From Aggregicoccus sp. 17bor-14 (GTDB lineage Bacteria > Myxococcota > Myxococcia > Myxococcales > Myxococcaceae): DNA of 64,000 bases. This document shows, one piece after another, positions 42,121-53,512 of the stretch. Positions within the stretch are counted from its first letter, which is position 1. Each line of letters begins with the position of its first letter. Below the pieces are notes generated by a model. The model did not search any database, was not told where the DNA came from, and worked only from the letters and a program-made list of their open reading frames with translations. Location: NCBI RefSeq assembly GCF_009659535.1, contig NZ_VJZZ01000025.1:1-64000 (forward strand), in the 5' to 3' direction. A program made the position numbers and the translations under genes.

Positions 42121-43671
42121 ATGACTTCCAAGGCCAAGCCTGCGCACAAGGTTCTGCTCGTCATCCTGGACGGCTGGGGCATCCGCAAGGAGCGCGACAG
42201 CAACGCCATCCTGCTCGCCGGCACGCCGCAGCTGGACAAGCTCGCGCACGACGCGGCCTTCGCCGAGCTGCAGACGAGCGGGCTCGCGGTGGGCCTGCCG
42301 GACGGGCAGATGGGCAACAGCGAGGTGGGCCACACCAACATCGGCGCGGGCCGCATCGTCTACCAGGACCTGGTGCGCATCAACCGCGCCACCGAGAGCG
42401 GCGAGCTGGGGCGCAACCCCGTCATCCGCGCCGCGATGGACCAGGCGAAGAGCGAGGGGCGCGCGCTGCACCTGCTCGGGCTCACGAGCCCCGGCGGCGT
42501 GCACTCCTCCATGGAGCACCTGTACGGGCTGCTCGAGGCGGCGAAGGAGCGCGGCCTGCCGCGCGTGTTCGTGCACGCGTTTCTCGATGGGCGCGACACG
42601 CCGCCGCAGAGCGCGCTGGGCCACGTGGAGGAGCTCTCCAAGGTGGTGCACCGCACGGGCGCGCGCATCGCCACGGTGAGCGGGCGCTACTACGCGATGG
42701 ACCGCGACAAGCGCTGGGACCGCGTGAAGCTCGCCTTCGACGCGATGGTGCGCGGCGAGGGCCCCAAGGCCCCGGACGCGCTCGCTGCCATCCGCGCGGC
42801 GTACGCGGAGAAGGTGACGGACGAGTTCGTGAAGCCCACCGTCATCGCCGCCGGGGACGGCAGCCCCGTGGGCCGCATCCAGGACGGGGACGTGGTGCTC
42901 TTCTTCAACTTCCGCGCGGACCGCGCGCGAGAGATGACCCAGGCGCTCGCCTTCGACTCCTTCAAGGAGTTCGACCGCGGCGGGCTGCACCTGGGGCGCT
43001 ACGTGTGCATGACCCAGTTCGACGAGACCTTCGGGCTGCCGGTGGCCTTCGCGCCGGACCAGCCCACGGAGATCTTCCCGGAGATTGTCTCCCGCGCGGG
43101 CCTGCACCAGCTGCGCACCGCGGAGACGGAGAAGTACGCGCACGTGACCTTCTTCTTCAACGGAGGCCGCGAGGTGGTGTTCCCCGGCGAGGACCGCGTG
43201 CTCATCCCCTCCCCGCGCGACGTGAAGACCTACGACCTGAAGCCGGAGATGAGCGCGCGCGAGGTGACGGCGGAGCTGGTGAAGCGCCTGGACTCCGGCA
43301 ACTACGACTTCGCGCTGGTGAACTTCGCCAACCCGGACATGGTCGGCCACAGCGGCATGCTCGAGCCCACGATGAAGGCGGTGCGCGTGGTGGACGAGTG
43401 CCTGGGCATCCTGGGCGCCGCGTGCACGCGCAACGGCTGGGTGATGGCGGTGAGCGCGGACCACGGCAACGCGGAGCAGATGACCGACCCGCAGACGGGC
43501 GAGCCGATGACGAGCCACACGCTCAACCCGGTGCCCTTCTACCTCATCCACCCGGAGTTCCGCGGGCAGCGGCTGCGCCCCGGCATCCTCGCGGACATCG
43601 CCCCCACGCTGCTGAAAGTGATGGGCCTGCCGCAGCCCGAGGCGATGAACCGCCAGGGCCTGCTGCCGTGA
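42121..43671 (+). CDS. gpmI: 2,3-bisphosphoglycerate-independent phosphoglycerate mutase
   Basis: Interconverts 3- and 2-phosphoglycerate in glycolysis and gluconeogenesis, using two Mn2+ ions. The 516-residue protein follows the iPGM pattern: VILDGWG near the N-terminus, GNSEVGHTNIGAGR with the phosphoserine nucleophile, FLDGRDTPP, VSGRYYAMDRDKRW, FFNFRADRARE and the C-terminal metal site with VSADHGNAEQM and TSHTLNPVPF. It follows rlmH by 39 bases, and its stop overlaps the comF start (GTGA). The cofactor-independent class is usual in myxobacteria. Confidence 0.97.
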   Translation: MTSKAKPAHKVLLVILDGWGIRKERDSNAILLAGTPQLDKLAHDAAFAELQTSGLAVGLPDGQMGNSEVGHTNIGAGRIVYQDLVRINRATESGELGRNPVIRAAMDQAKSEGRALHLLGLTSPGGVHSSMEHLYGLLEAAKERGLPRVFVHAFLDGRDTPPQSALGHVEELSKVVHRTGARIATVSGRYYAMDRDKRWDRVKLAFDAMVRGEGPKAPDALAAIRAAYAEKVTDEFVKPTVIAAGDGSPVGRIQDGDVVLFFNFRADRAREMTQALAFDSFKEFDRGGLHLGRYVCMTQFDETFGLPVAFAPDQPTEIFPEIVSRAGLHQLRTAETEKYAHVTFFFNGGREVVFPGEDRVLIPSPRDVKTYDLKPEMSAREVTAELVKRLDSGNYDFALVNFANPDMVGHSGMLEPTMKAVRVVDECLGILGAACTRNGWVMAVSADHGNAEQMTDPQTGEPMTSHTLNPVPFYLIHPEFRGQRLRPGILADIAPTLLKVMGLPQPEAMNRQGLLP

Positions 43672-44393
43672 GAGAGGCGGCAGCAGGGCTGGGGCGCGCG
43701 CTGCTGGACTTGCTCTACCCGCCCTCCTGCCTCGGCTGCGCGCGGGTGCTGCCCGCCGACGGCTTCTTCTGCGAGCCCTGCGACCTCGCCGTGGAGCGCA
43801 CCCCGCCCGCGCACTGCCCGCGCTGCGCCGAGCCCGGCCGCTTCGAGAGCGCGGACGGCACGTGCGCGCGCTGCACCCGCAGCGCGCCGCCCTTCGCCCG
43901 CGCCTGGGCGCCCTTCGCCCACGCAGGCCCCGTGGCGCGCGCCATCCAGCGCTTCAAGTACGAGGACCACCCGGAGCTCGCCCCCGGCCTCGCCCGGCTG
44001 CTCGCCGGGGAGGCCCAGAGCTTCCTCGCGCAGGCGCCCCGGCTCATCGTCGCCCTCCCGCTGCACGCGGCGCGCTTTCGCGAGCGGCGCTACGACCAGG
44101 CGGGCCTGCTCGCCGCGGAGCTCGCCCGGGCCACCGGCCGCTCCCTGCGCCTGGACGTGCTCGCGCGCACCCGCCCCACCCGCCGCCAGGTGGGCCTGAG
44201 CGAGGCCGAGCGCGCCCTCAACGTGGAGGGCGTCTTCGAGGCCGTGGGCCCCGCGCTCGCGGGCGCGGACGTGCTCCTGGTGGACGACGTCTTCACCACC
44301 GGCGCCACCACGCGCGCCGCCACCGCCGCCCTGCGCTCGGGCGGCGCGGGGCAGGTGCAGGTGCTCACCCTCGCCCGGGCGTTCAGCGCCTGA
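43668..44393 (+). CDS. ComF family protein (phosphoribosyltransferase-like)
   Basis: A 241-residue ComF/GntX-type protein. N-terminal zinc-ribbon-like cysteine clusters (C-L-G-C, C-E-P-C, C-P-R-C, C-A-R-C) precede a PRTase fold with the PRPP motif VLLVDDVFTTGATTRAA. ComF takes part in DNA uptake with a helicase partner, and GntX is linked to DNA use as a nutrient; a role in natural transformation is inferred. Start is GTG 43668 (GTGA overlap with gpmI). Confidence 0.9.
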   Translation: MREAAAGLGRALLDLLYPPSCLGCARVLPADGFFCEPCDLAVERTPPAHCPRCAEPGRFESADGTCARCTRSAPPFARAWAPFAHAGPVARAIQRFKYEDHPELAPGLARLLAGEAQSFLAQAPRLIVALPLHAARFRERRYDQAGLLAAELARATGRSLRLDVLARTRPTRRQVGLSEAERALNVEGVFEAVGPALAGADVLLVDDVFTTGATTRAATAALRSGGAGQVQVLTLARAFSA

Positions 44394-44472
44394 CGCTGGG
44401 CCTCGCGCCTGGCCGCCTGCTTCCGTGGAAGGTCATGGAAGCTCCACAGGGCACCAGGCGTTACCCTGCGCG

Positions 44473-44505
44473 CCTTGTGTGCGGCTGCTCGGCTGTTACA
44501 CAAGG
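44473..44505. promoter_or_regulatory. Inverted repeat upstream of the DUF3857 gene
   Basis: CCTTGTGT (44473-44480), 17 bases, ACACAAGG (44498-44505): perfect 8-bp arms ending 34 bases before the ATG at 44540. It is operator-like in position, and more A/T-rich than the surrounding sequence. Confidence 0.35.
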
Positions 44506-44539
44506 GCCTGCCCTCCCGCCTCGCCGAAGGACCCCCTCC

Positions 44540-47500
44540 ATGCTGCGTTGGACCCTCCCCCTCCTCCTGCTGGCCCTCGCCCCCCTCCCGTCCGGGGCCG
44601 CGGCCGGCGCCCCTGCGCCGGACAGGGACCCGGTGCCTGCCCAGGTGCGCGAGGCCTCCGCGCGCGCGCTGCAGCTCGCGGGCAGCCCCCGCGGCGCCGC
44701 GCAGCTGGTGCGCCTGCACGGGCTCGCGGACGAGGTGGAGGACCTCGCCCCGCTCGCCGCCGTGTACGAGCAGGTGCTCGCGCGCAAGGGCACGGACCCG
44801 GGCACGCGCGACACCGCGCGCCTGCTGCTGCTGGACCTGGAGCGCGGCCGCGGCCGCCTGGATGCCGCCGCCGAGCAGGCGCGCGCGCTGGGCTTCGTGG
44901 GGGACTTCTACGTGGTGGGCGGCTTCGACAACGAGGGCAAGGCGGGGTGCGACCGCGACTTCGGCCCCGAGGCGGCGGGCCTCTCGCTCGCGCAGAAGTA
45001 CAGCGGCGTGGGCGGGCGCGAGCTCACCTGGCGCAAGCTCCCCGTGCGCCCCCTGGACGGCAGCGTGGACCTGGGCGCCGCGCTGCGCCCCAACCGCGGC
45101 GTGGTGGCCTACGCGCTCACCTACCTCGAGGCCACGCGCGCCACCCGCGCCGCGCTCTCGGTGGGCACCTCGGGCGCCTTCCGCCTCTGGGTGAACGGCG
45201 AGCGCGCGCTCGCGAGCGACCACTACAACGCGCCCCGCCCCGACCAGGCGCGCGTCTCCGTGCAGCTGCGCCCCGGGCTCAACCGCGTGCTGCTCAAGGT
45301 GTGCCAGGACGCGGGCGCCCTGGGCTTCGCGCTGCGCCAGACGCCCGCGGCCACCGGTGACGCGCCCGCGCGCGCCGTGCTGCCGGACGTGCTCCCCGCG
45401 CTCGCGAAGGGCGCGCCGCCCGCGCCCAGGCCCATGCCCACCGTGACCGAGCGCCTCGCCGCGCTCGTCGCGAAGGCGCCGCAGGACGGCAACCTGCGCC
45501 TGGACTACGCGCGCGTGCTCGCCTTCAACCGCGCCTACGACGAGGGCGAGCACACCGCCGCGGTGGAGGCGGAGCGCGCCGCGCAGCTGCTGCCCGAGGA
45601 CCCCGAGGCCCAGATGCTCACGGCCGCCCTGCACGACGACGACCTCAACCTGCGCCGCCGCTTCCTCGAGCGCGCGCTCGCGGCGGCCGGCGGCCCCGGC
45701 GGAGGCCTGCGCTCGGTGGATGCGCGCGTGGCGCTCGCCGAGCACGAGCTGCGCCAGGACCACCCCGAGCGCGCCCTGCCCCTGCTGGAGGGGGCGGTGA
45801 GGGACGCGCCGGACAGCGCCTCCGCGCGCCTCATGCTCGCGCGCGCGCTCGAGGCGCTGGGGGAGCAGCCGCGCTCGCAGGCCCTGCTGGAGGAGAGCCT
45901 GCAGCGCCTGCCGCGCCAGCCCTCGGTGGTGCGCGCCGCCGCGCGCGCGAGCGCCCGCATGGAGCGCCCCGCGGAGATGGTGCAGCGGCTGCGCGCCACG
46001 CTGCAGCTGCGCGCGGACGACCGCGCGAGCCGCCGCGCGCTCGCGAGCAAGCTGGCGGACATGGCGGACGTGGCGGGGGCGGCGAAGGAGCTGCAGGCCC
46101 TGCTCGCGCAGGACCCCTTCGACAACGGCGTGCGCCTGCAGCTCGCCGAGCTGCTGGGCGCGAACGGCCAGGCCGCCGAGAGCACGCGCCTCTTCGCCGA
46201 GGCGCGCGCGCTCAGCCCCGACGAGCCCGAGGTGTACGAGCGCGAGGGCCACGTGGCGCTCACCGCGGGCCGCCGCGCGGATGCGCTCGCCGCCTTCGAG
46301 CGCTCGCTCACCTTGCGCCCGCAGAACCCGGGCCTGCGCGACGTGCTGCGCACCCTCAAGGGCGAGGACGAGGGCGGCAGCACCCAGTACCGGGTGGACG
46401 TGGCCCCGCTGGTGCGCGAGGCGGACGCCTTCGCCAACGAGGACGCGGTACTGGTGGTGGACAGCACCTTCGTGCGCGTGCAGCGCTCGGGGCTGAGCAG
46501 CCGGCAGAACCAGCTCGCGGTGAAGGTGCTCAACACCCGCGGCCTGGACGCCTTCCGCACCTTCCCCATCACCTACTCGCCGGACCGCCAGGAGGTGCGC
46601 ATCCTGCGCGCCCGCATCACCAAGCCGGACGGCACCGTGGTGGACGGCTACAGCGAGAACGAGCGCAACATCAACGATACGCAGAGCAGCATGTACTACG
46701 ACGTGCGCGCCAAGGTGCTCTCCTTCAGCGCGCTCGCGGTGGGAGACCTGCTCGAGCTCGAGTACCGCCTCGACGACACCGCGCAGGACAACCTGCTGTC
46801 GGACTACTGGGGTGACGTGGACAGCGTGCAGAGCACCTATCCCAAGGTGCGCTACCAGTTCCTCGTGGAGATGCCCGAGGGCCGCCCGCTGTACTGGAAC
46901 CAGAAGCAGGTGGGAGGCCTGAGCCACCAGCAGGAGCAGCTGCCCGGCGGGCGCACCCTGTACCGCTGGAGCGCGAAGAGCGTGTCCAAGGTGGTGCCGG
47001 AGCCCGGCATGCCCGGCTGGGCGGAGGTGGCGACGCAGCTGCACGTCTCCACCTACAAGAGCTGGGAGCAGGTGGGCCGCTACTACTGGGGCCTCGTGCG
47101 CGACCAGCTCACCCCCAACGAGGAGCTGCGCCGCACGGTGGACCAGGTGCTCACCCAGGCGAAGGTGGACCGCAAGGATCAGCTCGCGGTGGTGCGCGCC
47201 ATCTACAACTTCGTGGTGACGAACACGCGCTACGTGGCGCTGGAGTTCGGCATCCACGGCTACAAGCCCTACCGCGTCGACCGCATCCTCAGCAGGCGCT
47301 TCGGCGACTGCAAGGACAAGGCGAGCCTCATCCACGCCATGCTCAAGGTGGCCGGGGTGGACAGCCGGCTGGTGCTCCTTCGCATGCGCGACCTGGGGCA
47401 GCTGAGCGGCGAGCCCGCGAGCCTCGCGGCCTTCAACCACGCCATCGCCTACGTGCCCCAGTTCGACCTCTACCTGGACGGCACCGCCGAGTTCCACGGC

Positions 47501-48259
47501 GCGAAGGAGCTGCCCAGCGCGGACCGCGTGGCGAACGTGCTGGTGGTGGAGCCCAACGGCGTGAGCCGCTTCCTCACCACCCCGGAGGCGCGCCCCGAGG
47601 ACAACCTCACCCAGCTCTCGCTCGAGGTGACGCTGCAGCCGGACGGCAGCGCCGCGCTCGCGGGTGGCTCGAAGGCCGCGGGCCAGAGCGCCCCGCAGTA
47701 CCGGCGCGCCTACCAGTCGCCCGCGACCCGCAAGAGCACGCTCGAGCGCGCCTGGGCCCAGACCTTCCCGGGCCTCACGGTGAACGAGGTGAAGCTCTCG
47801 GACCCCACGCGCCTGGACGAGGACGTGGCGGTGGACTTCCAGATGCGCGTGCCGCGCTACGCGGAGGCCGGCCCCGGCGCCCTGCGCTTCCTCGCCTTCG
47901 GCAGCCCGCGCTCCTACGTGCAGACCTACGCGCCGCTGGTGGAGCGCCACTACGACCTGGTGATGAGCACCCCGTGGGTGAACCGCTTCTCCTTGCGCTA
48001 CCACCTGCCGCAGGGCTACCGCGTGGCGCAGCTGCCCCCCGCCTACGAGGAGACCACCCCCTTCGGCCGCGTGCGCCTCACGCAGCGGATGGAGAACGGG
48101 CAGCTCGTGGCCGAGGGCGAGCTCGCGCTCACCACCGCGCGCGTGAAGGCCGAGGACTACGCCGCCTTCCGCGCCTTCCTCGGCCGCATCGACCAGGCCT
48201 TCGCGCGCAAGGTGACGGCGGTGTCCGGCGGGACCACCGCCGCGAGTCCCTCGCCCTGA
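44540..48259 (+). CDS. Exported TPR / DUF3857 / transglutaminase-like protein
   Basis: A 1239-residue exported protein. Signal peptide residues 1-20. A sugar-binding-like segment about 200-275 (GAFRLWVNGERALASDHYNA). TPR-like helices about 305-605 (LAEHELRQDHPERALPLLEG, LAELLGANGQAAESTRLFAE). DUF3857 about 620-790 (VDSTFVRVQRSGLSSRQNQL, RARITKPDGTVVDGYSENER). Transglutaminase-type domain with catalytic C924 (FGDCKDKA), H967 (FNHAIAYV) and D980 (YLDGTAE). The C-terminal 220 residues are beta-rich. DUF3857-transglutaminase proteins are common in Bacteroidota and myxobacteria, often as periplasmic proteins of unknown task. The intact Cys-His-Asp triad implies a peptidase or cross-linking activity. 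Confidence 0.85.
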   Translation: MLRWTLPLLLLALAPLPSGAAAGAPAPDRDPVPAQVREASARALQLAGSPRGAAQLVRLHGLADEVEDLAPLAAVYEQVLARKGTDPGTRDTARLLLLDLERGRGRLDAAAEQARALGFVGDFYVVGGFDNEGKAGCDRDFGPEAAGLSLAQKYSGVGGRELTWRKLPVRPLDGSVDLGAALRPNRGVVAYALTYLEATRATRAALSVGTSGAFRLWVNGERALASDHYNAPRPDQARVSVQLRPGLNRVLLKVCQDAGALGFALRQTPAATGDAPARAVLPDVLPALAKGAPPAPRPMPTVTERLAALVAKAPQDGNLRLDYARVLAFNRAYDEGEHTAAVEAERAAQLLPEDPEAQMLTAALHDDDLNLRRRFLERALAAAGGPGGGLRSVDARVALAEHELRQDHPERALPLLEGAVRDAPDSASARLMLARALEALGEQPRSQALLEESLQRLPRQPSVVRAAARASARMERPAEMVQRLRATLQLRADDRASRRALASKLADMADVAGAAKELQALLAQDPFDNGVRLQLAELLGANGQAAESTRLFAEARALSPDEPEVYEREGHVALTAGRRADALAAFERSLTLRPQNPGLRDVLRTLKGEDEGGSTQYRVDVAPLVREADAFANEDAVLVVDSTFVRVQRSGLSSRQNQLAVKVLNTRGLDAFRTFPITYSPDRQEVRILRARITKPDGTVVDGYSENERNINDTQSSMYYDVRAKVLSFSALAVGDLLELEYRLDDTAQDNLLSDYWGDVDSVQSTYPKVRYQFLVEMPEGRPLYWNQKQVGGLSHQQEQLPGGRTLYRWSAKSVSKVVPEPGMPGWAEVATQLHVSTYKSWEQVGRYYWGLVRDQLTPNEELRRTVDQVLTQAKVDRKDQLAVVRAIYNFVVTNTRYVALEFGIHGYKPYRVDRILSRRFGDCKDKASLIHAMLKVAGVDSRLVLLRMRDLGQLSGEPASLAAFNHAIAYVPQFDLYLDGTAEFHGAKELPSADRVANVLVVEPNGVSRFLTTPEARPEDNLTQLSLEVTLQPDGSAALAGGSKAAGQSAPQYRRAYQSPATRKSTLERAWAQTFPGLTVNEVKLSDPTRLDEDVAVDFQMRVPRYAEAGPGALRFLAFGSPRSYVQTYAPLVERHYDLVMSTPWVNRFSLRYHLPQGYRVAQLPPAYEETTPFGRVRLTQRMENGQLVAEGELALTTARVKAEDYAAFRAFLGRIDQAFARKVTAVSGGTTAASPSP

Positions 48260-48260
48260 G

Positions 48261-50429
<2,169 letters not shown>

Positions 50430-50591
50430 GGGCCCTATGGCAGTAATCACTGCGGGTGCGCGGCGTGAGGCCTTTCCGTCCCCTCGTGAACGTCCTACGC
50501 CCTCGCAGCCCCGGACGCCGCGCGCCAAGCCCCTGACCAGGCAGGCAGTCGCTCCCGGAGGAATCGCGGCGTGCTTAGGTCCTCCGGGACG

Positions 50592-51605
50592 ATGCGCGCC
50601 GCCGCCCTCCCCGCTCCCCTCTCCGCCCTGCGGCGCCTCGCGCGCGACCGGTTCCTGCTGGGCATGGCGGCCGCAGTGCTGCTCGCGGTGCTGCTGCCCG
50701 GCCTCGGCCGCAGCGGCGGCCCCCTGCACGCGGACCTGCTCGCGGACGCGGGCATCTTCCTCGTCTTCCTCCTGCACGGGCTGGGGCTCTCGCCGGCGGC
50801 GCTGGCCGAGGGTGCGCGCCGCTGGCGCCTCCACCTCTTCGTGCAGGCCTTCACCTTCGGGCTCTTCCCGCTCCTGTGGCTGCTCGCGGACGCGCTCGCG
50901 GGGCGCTGGCTGCCGCCGGCGCTCAGCCTGGGCTTCCTCTACCTGTGCGCCGTGCCCTCCACCATCTCGTCCTCGGTGGCCTTCACGGCGGTCGCGCGCG
51001 GCAACGTGCCCGGGGCCATCTTCGACGCGAGCCTCTCCAGCGCGCTGGGCGTGGTGCTCACGCCGCTACTCTTGCGCGTGCTCGGCCACACGCAGAGCCA
51101 GGCCCTGCCCCTGGGCGAGGCGGTGGGGAAGCTCGCGCTGCTGCTGCTCCTGCCGCTCGCGCTGGGCCAGGCGCTGCGCCCGCTGCTGGGCGCGCGCGCC
51201 GAGCGCATCCGCCGCTCCACCCACGGCGTGGACCGCGCCGTCATCCTGCTGCTCGTCTACGCGTCCTTCTGCGACTCGGTGGCCACGGGGGTGTTCACCC
51301 GCTACGGCTACGCCACCGTGGGCATCGCGCTGGTCGGAAGCCTCGCGCTGCTCGCCTTCGTGCTGTGGCTGAGTACGGTCACCTCGCGCGCGCTGGGCTT
51401 CACGAAGGAGGACGAGATCGCCGCCGTGTTCTGCGGCTCGAAGAAGACGCTGGCCTCGGGGGTGCCCATGGCGCGCCTGCTCTTCGGCGCGGACCCGGCG
51501 CTGGGGCTCATCGTGCTGCCCCTGATGCTCTACCACCAGGCGCAGCTCTTCGTGTGCTCACTGATGGCCGAGCGCTACGCGCGCCGCCTCCAGGACCCAC
51601 CCTGA
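50592..51605 (+). CDS. Bile acid:sodium symporter family (YfeH/SLC10A7-like) transporter
   Basis: A 337-residue membrane protein with about nine to ten helices. It has SBF_like family hallmarks: CAVPSTISSSVAFTAVARGN in the crossing helix, RSTHGVDRAVI, and ending in FTKEDEIAAVFCGSKKTLASGVPMARLLF, the segment that defines YfeH/SLC10A7. These transport organic anions or sterol-like compounds; SLC10A7 affects calcium and glycosylation in animals. The substrate here is unknown. The start ATG 50592 follows an upstream non-coding gap; divergent from otsAB. Confidence 0.88.
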   Translation: MRAAALPAPLSALRRLARDRFLLGMAAAVLLAVLLPGLGRSGGPLHADLLADAGIFLVFLLHGLGLSPAALAEGARRWRLHLFVQAFTFGLFPLLWLLADALAGRWLPPALSLGFLYLCAVPSTISSSVAFTAVARGNVPGAIFDASLSSALGVVLTPLLLRVLGHTQSQALPLGEAVGKLALLLLLPLALGQALRPLLGARAERIRRSTHGVDRAVILLLVYASFCDSVATGVFTRYGYATVGIALVGSLALLAFVLWLSTVTSRALGFTKEDEIAAVFCGSKKTLASGVPMARLLFGADPALGLIVLPLMLYHQAQLFVCSLMAERYARRLQDPP

Positions 51606-51623
51606 GGCGCGCCCAGGAGGCCC

Positions 51624-52142
51624 TCAGTCCGCGACGTACACCCGGTGCGGCGTGCCCTCGTAGTCGATGACCCGGTCCATCCGCATCCCGAGCCGCTCCG
51701 CCACCCGGATGGAGGAAGCGTTCTCAAGGTGGATGACGGCGACCACGGGGATGCGGGGGAAGTGCACGCGGGCCAGGTCGATCGCGGCGCGGGAGACCTC
51801 GGTGGCGAAGCCCGTGCCCCAGGTGGAGGGATCGAGGCGGTAGGCAAGGTTCAGCACCGGTCGGCCTTCGAGCTCCTTGTGCCGCACGCCCCCGACGCCC
51901 ACCACCACCCCGGGCGCCTCACGCCGCGCGACCGCCCAGTAGCCCACGCCGCGCTCGGCCCAGTCCTCGAGCCACGGGCCGAGCAGCGCGCGCGCATCGT
52001 CGAGCGAGCGCATGGTCCCGGAGACGCGGTACCGGCTCGTCTCCGGATCGCTGTGCAGCGCGAAGATCACCTGCAGGTCGGTCTCACGGAAGGGACGCAG
52101 CAGCAGCCGCTCGGTGGCGGCGCTCTCGAAGGCGGGATGCAT
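51624..52142 (-). CDS. RimJ/RimL-type GNAT acetyltransferase
   Basis: A 172-residue acetyltransferase. TERLLLRPFRETDLQVIFAL opens the fold, DPSTWGTGFATEVSRAAIDL holds the acetyl-CoA loop (W-G-T-G-F-A), and LENASSIRVAERLGM is the final motif, as in the RimJ/RimL family that acetylates N-termini of ribosomal proteins and similar amines. It is close to the convergent SLC10-like transporter gene. The substrate is unknown. Confidence 0.88.
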   Translation of the reverse strand: MHPAFESAATERLLLRPFRETDLQVIFALHSDPETSRYRVSGTMRSLDDARALLGPWLEDWAERGVGYWAVARREAPGVVVGVGGVRHKELEGRPVLNLAYRLDPSTWGTGFATEVSRAAIDLARVHFPRIPVVAVIHLENASSIRVAERLGMRMDRVIDYEGTPHRVYVAD

Positions 52143-52199
52143 GGGGGCATCCTAGCGCTCGTGCAGCGCGTCCTGCGCTTCGCTGTGCGCTTCCCGGGC

Positions 52200-53390
52200 T
52201 CAGCCGCGGAGCGCGACCTCGCCGCGCGCCTCGGCGCGGGAGGCGGTGGGCAGCAGCCGCGCGCGCAGCCAGCGCTCGCAAGGCACGGAGAGCCACCGCT
52301 CCGTCGCCCACCCGAGCAGGCCACACAGCGGCACCACCGGCAGGTACCAGAGCCAGCCGTGGCGCAGCTCGCCGCCGCCCGCGCGGAAGAGCCGCACCGC
52401 CGCGTACACGACGAACATGTGCGTGAGGTAGATCTCGTAGCTCATCCGCCCCCACGCGCGCAGCCACGCGGTCGCGCGCAGCGCTCGCGGCGGATGCGCG
52501 TCGAAGGCCAGCACCAGCGCGAGCGCCGAGAGCGTGAGCCACAGCATCACGCCATCCTTCAGCACCTTCCACAGCGGCCCTTCCCAGAAGAGCACGGCGA
52601 CGAGCCCCGCGGTGCCCAGCGCGAGCAGCGCGCGGGTCCAGGCCCGGGAGGGTGCCTTCCAGCGCGCGGCGAGGAGCGCGCCGAGCACGCCCAGCGCGAT
52701 GCCCGACATGCCCGGCAGATAGGCCTTCTCCTGCCAGATCTCGTTGCCCGCGAGCGCCGCGCGCATCCACGGCAGCGAGAGCGCGAGCGGCACCAGCGCG
52801 AGCGCGAGCACCCAGGTGCGCCGCGCGAGGAGGCACGCGAGCGGGAAGCCCAGGTAGAACACCTCCTCGATGGAGAGGCTCCAGAGCACATCCCAGCCGC
52901 CGGGCAGATAGCCCTTCATCCCCTCGTACCAGTTCAGGTGCAGGCCGAAGGTGGCGACGATGGCCCCCGCGAGCGACTGCCCCGGACGCTCGATGACGTA
53001 GTCCGGTGCGCCCACGAGGTGCAGTGCGCCGAGCACCGCCACCAGCGCGACGAGGCACGGCACGATGCGCGAGAAGCGGCGCGCGTAGAAGGCCCGCAGG
53101 TCCAGCTCGGACAGCCGCCCCCAGCGCAGCAGCGCGCCGCGGGTGATGAGGAAGCCCGAGATGACGAAGAAGACGAAGACGGCCTCGTAGCCGTTGTAGT
53201 TGAGCGCGTTGAGCAGGCGCACCGGGAGGAACTCTCCCAGCAGCGTCTTGCGCAGCGGGATGCGCAGCCCCAGGTGGTGCAGCACCACGAGTAGGATGGA
53301 CAGGCCGCGCAGCAGGTCGATGCCCGCGTTGCGTGACACAAGGGGCTCGGCGGGCTCGGTGGGCTTGGAAGCGCGGGGCGCGGAGTCCAT
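52200..53390 (-). CDS. Membrane acyltransferase (acyltransferase 3, OafA/YrhL type)
   Basis: A 396-residue integral membrane protein with about ten helices. The signature of acyltransferase-3 is GIDLLRGLSILLVVLHHLGL with the conserved HH, followed by FVFFVISGFLITR and FYARRFSRIVPC; WSLSIEEVFYLGFPL is the second family motif. These enzymes add acetyl or other acyl groups to lipopolysaccharide, exopolysaccharide or peptidoglycan sugars from the cytoplasmic side. No polysaccharide gene cluster is adjacent, so the target is unknown. Confidence 0.92.
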   Translation of the reverse strand: MDSAPRASKPTEPAEPLVSRNAGIDLLRGLSILLVVLHHLGLRIPLRKTLLGEFLPVRLLNALNYNGYEAVFVFFVISGFLITRGALLRWGRLSELDLRAFYARRFSRIVPCLVALVAVLGALHLVGAPDYVIERPGQSLAGAIVATFGLHLNWYEGMKGYLPGGWDVLWSLSIEEVFYLGFPLACLLARRTWVLALALVPLALSLPWMRAALAGNEIWQEKAYLPGMSGIALGVLGALLAARWKAPSRAWTRALLALGTAGLVAVLFWEGPLWKVLKDGVMLWLTLSALALVLAFDAHPPRALRATAWLRAWGRMSYEIYLTHMFVVYAAVRLFRAGGGELRHGWLWYLPVVPLCGLLGWATERWLSVPCERWLRARLLPTASRAEARGEVALRG

Positions 53391-53512
53391 CCGCTACTGA
53401 TACCAGGGCCGCCCCCGCGGGCGTGAGCGACCAGGCAGGCGCGCGGGCTGGCGGAAGGGGCGCTCCGGCCCCATCTCTCGGGCATGTCCGCGCGCAGCCC
53501 GGGAGCTCCGTG

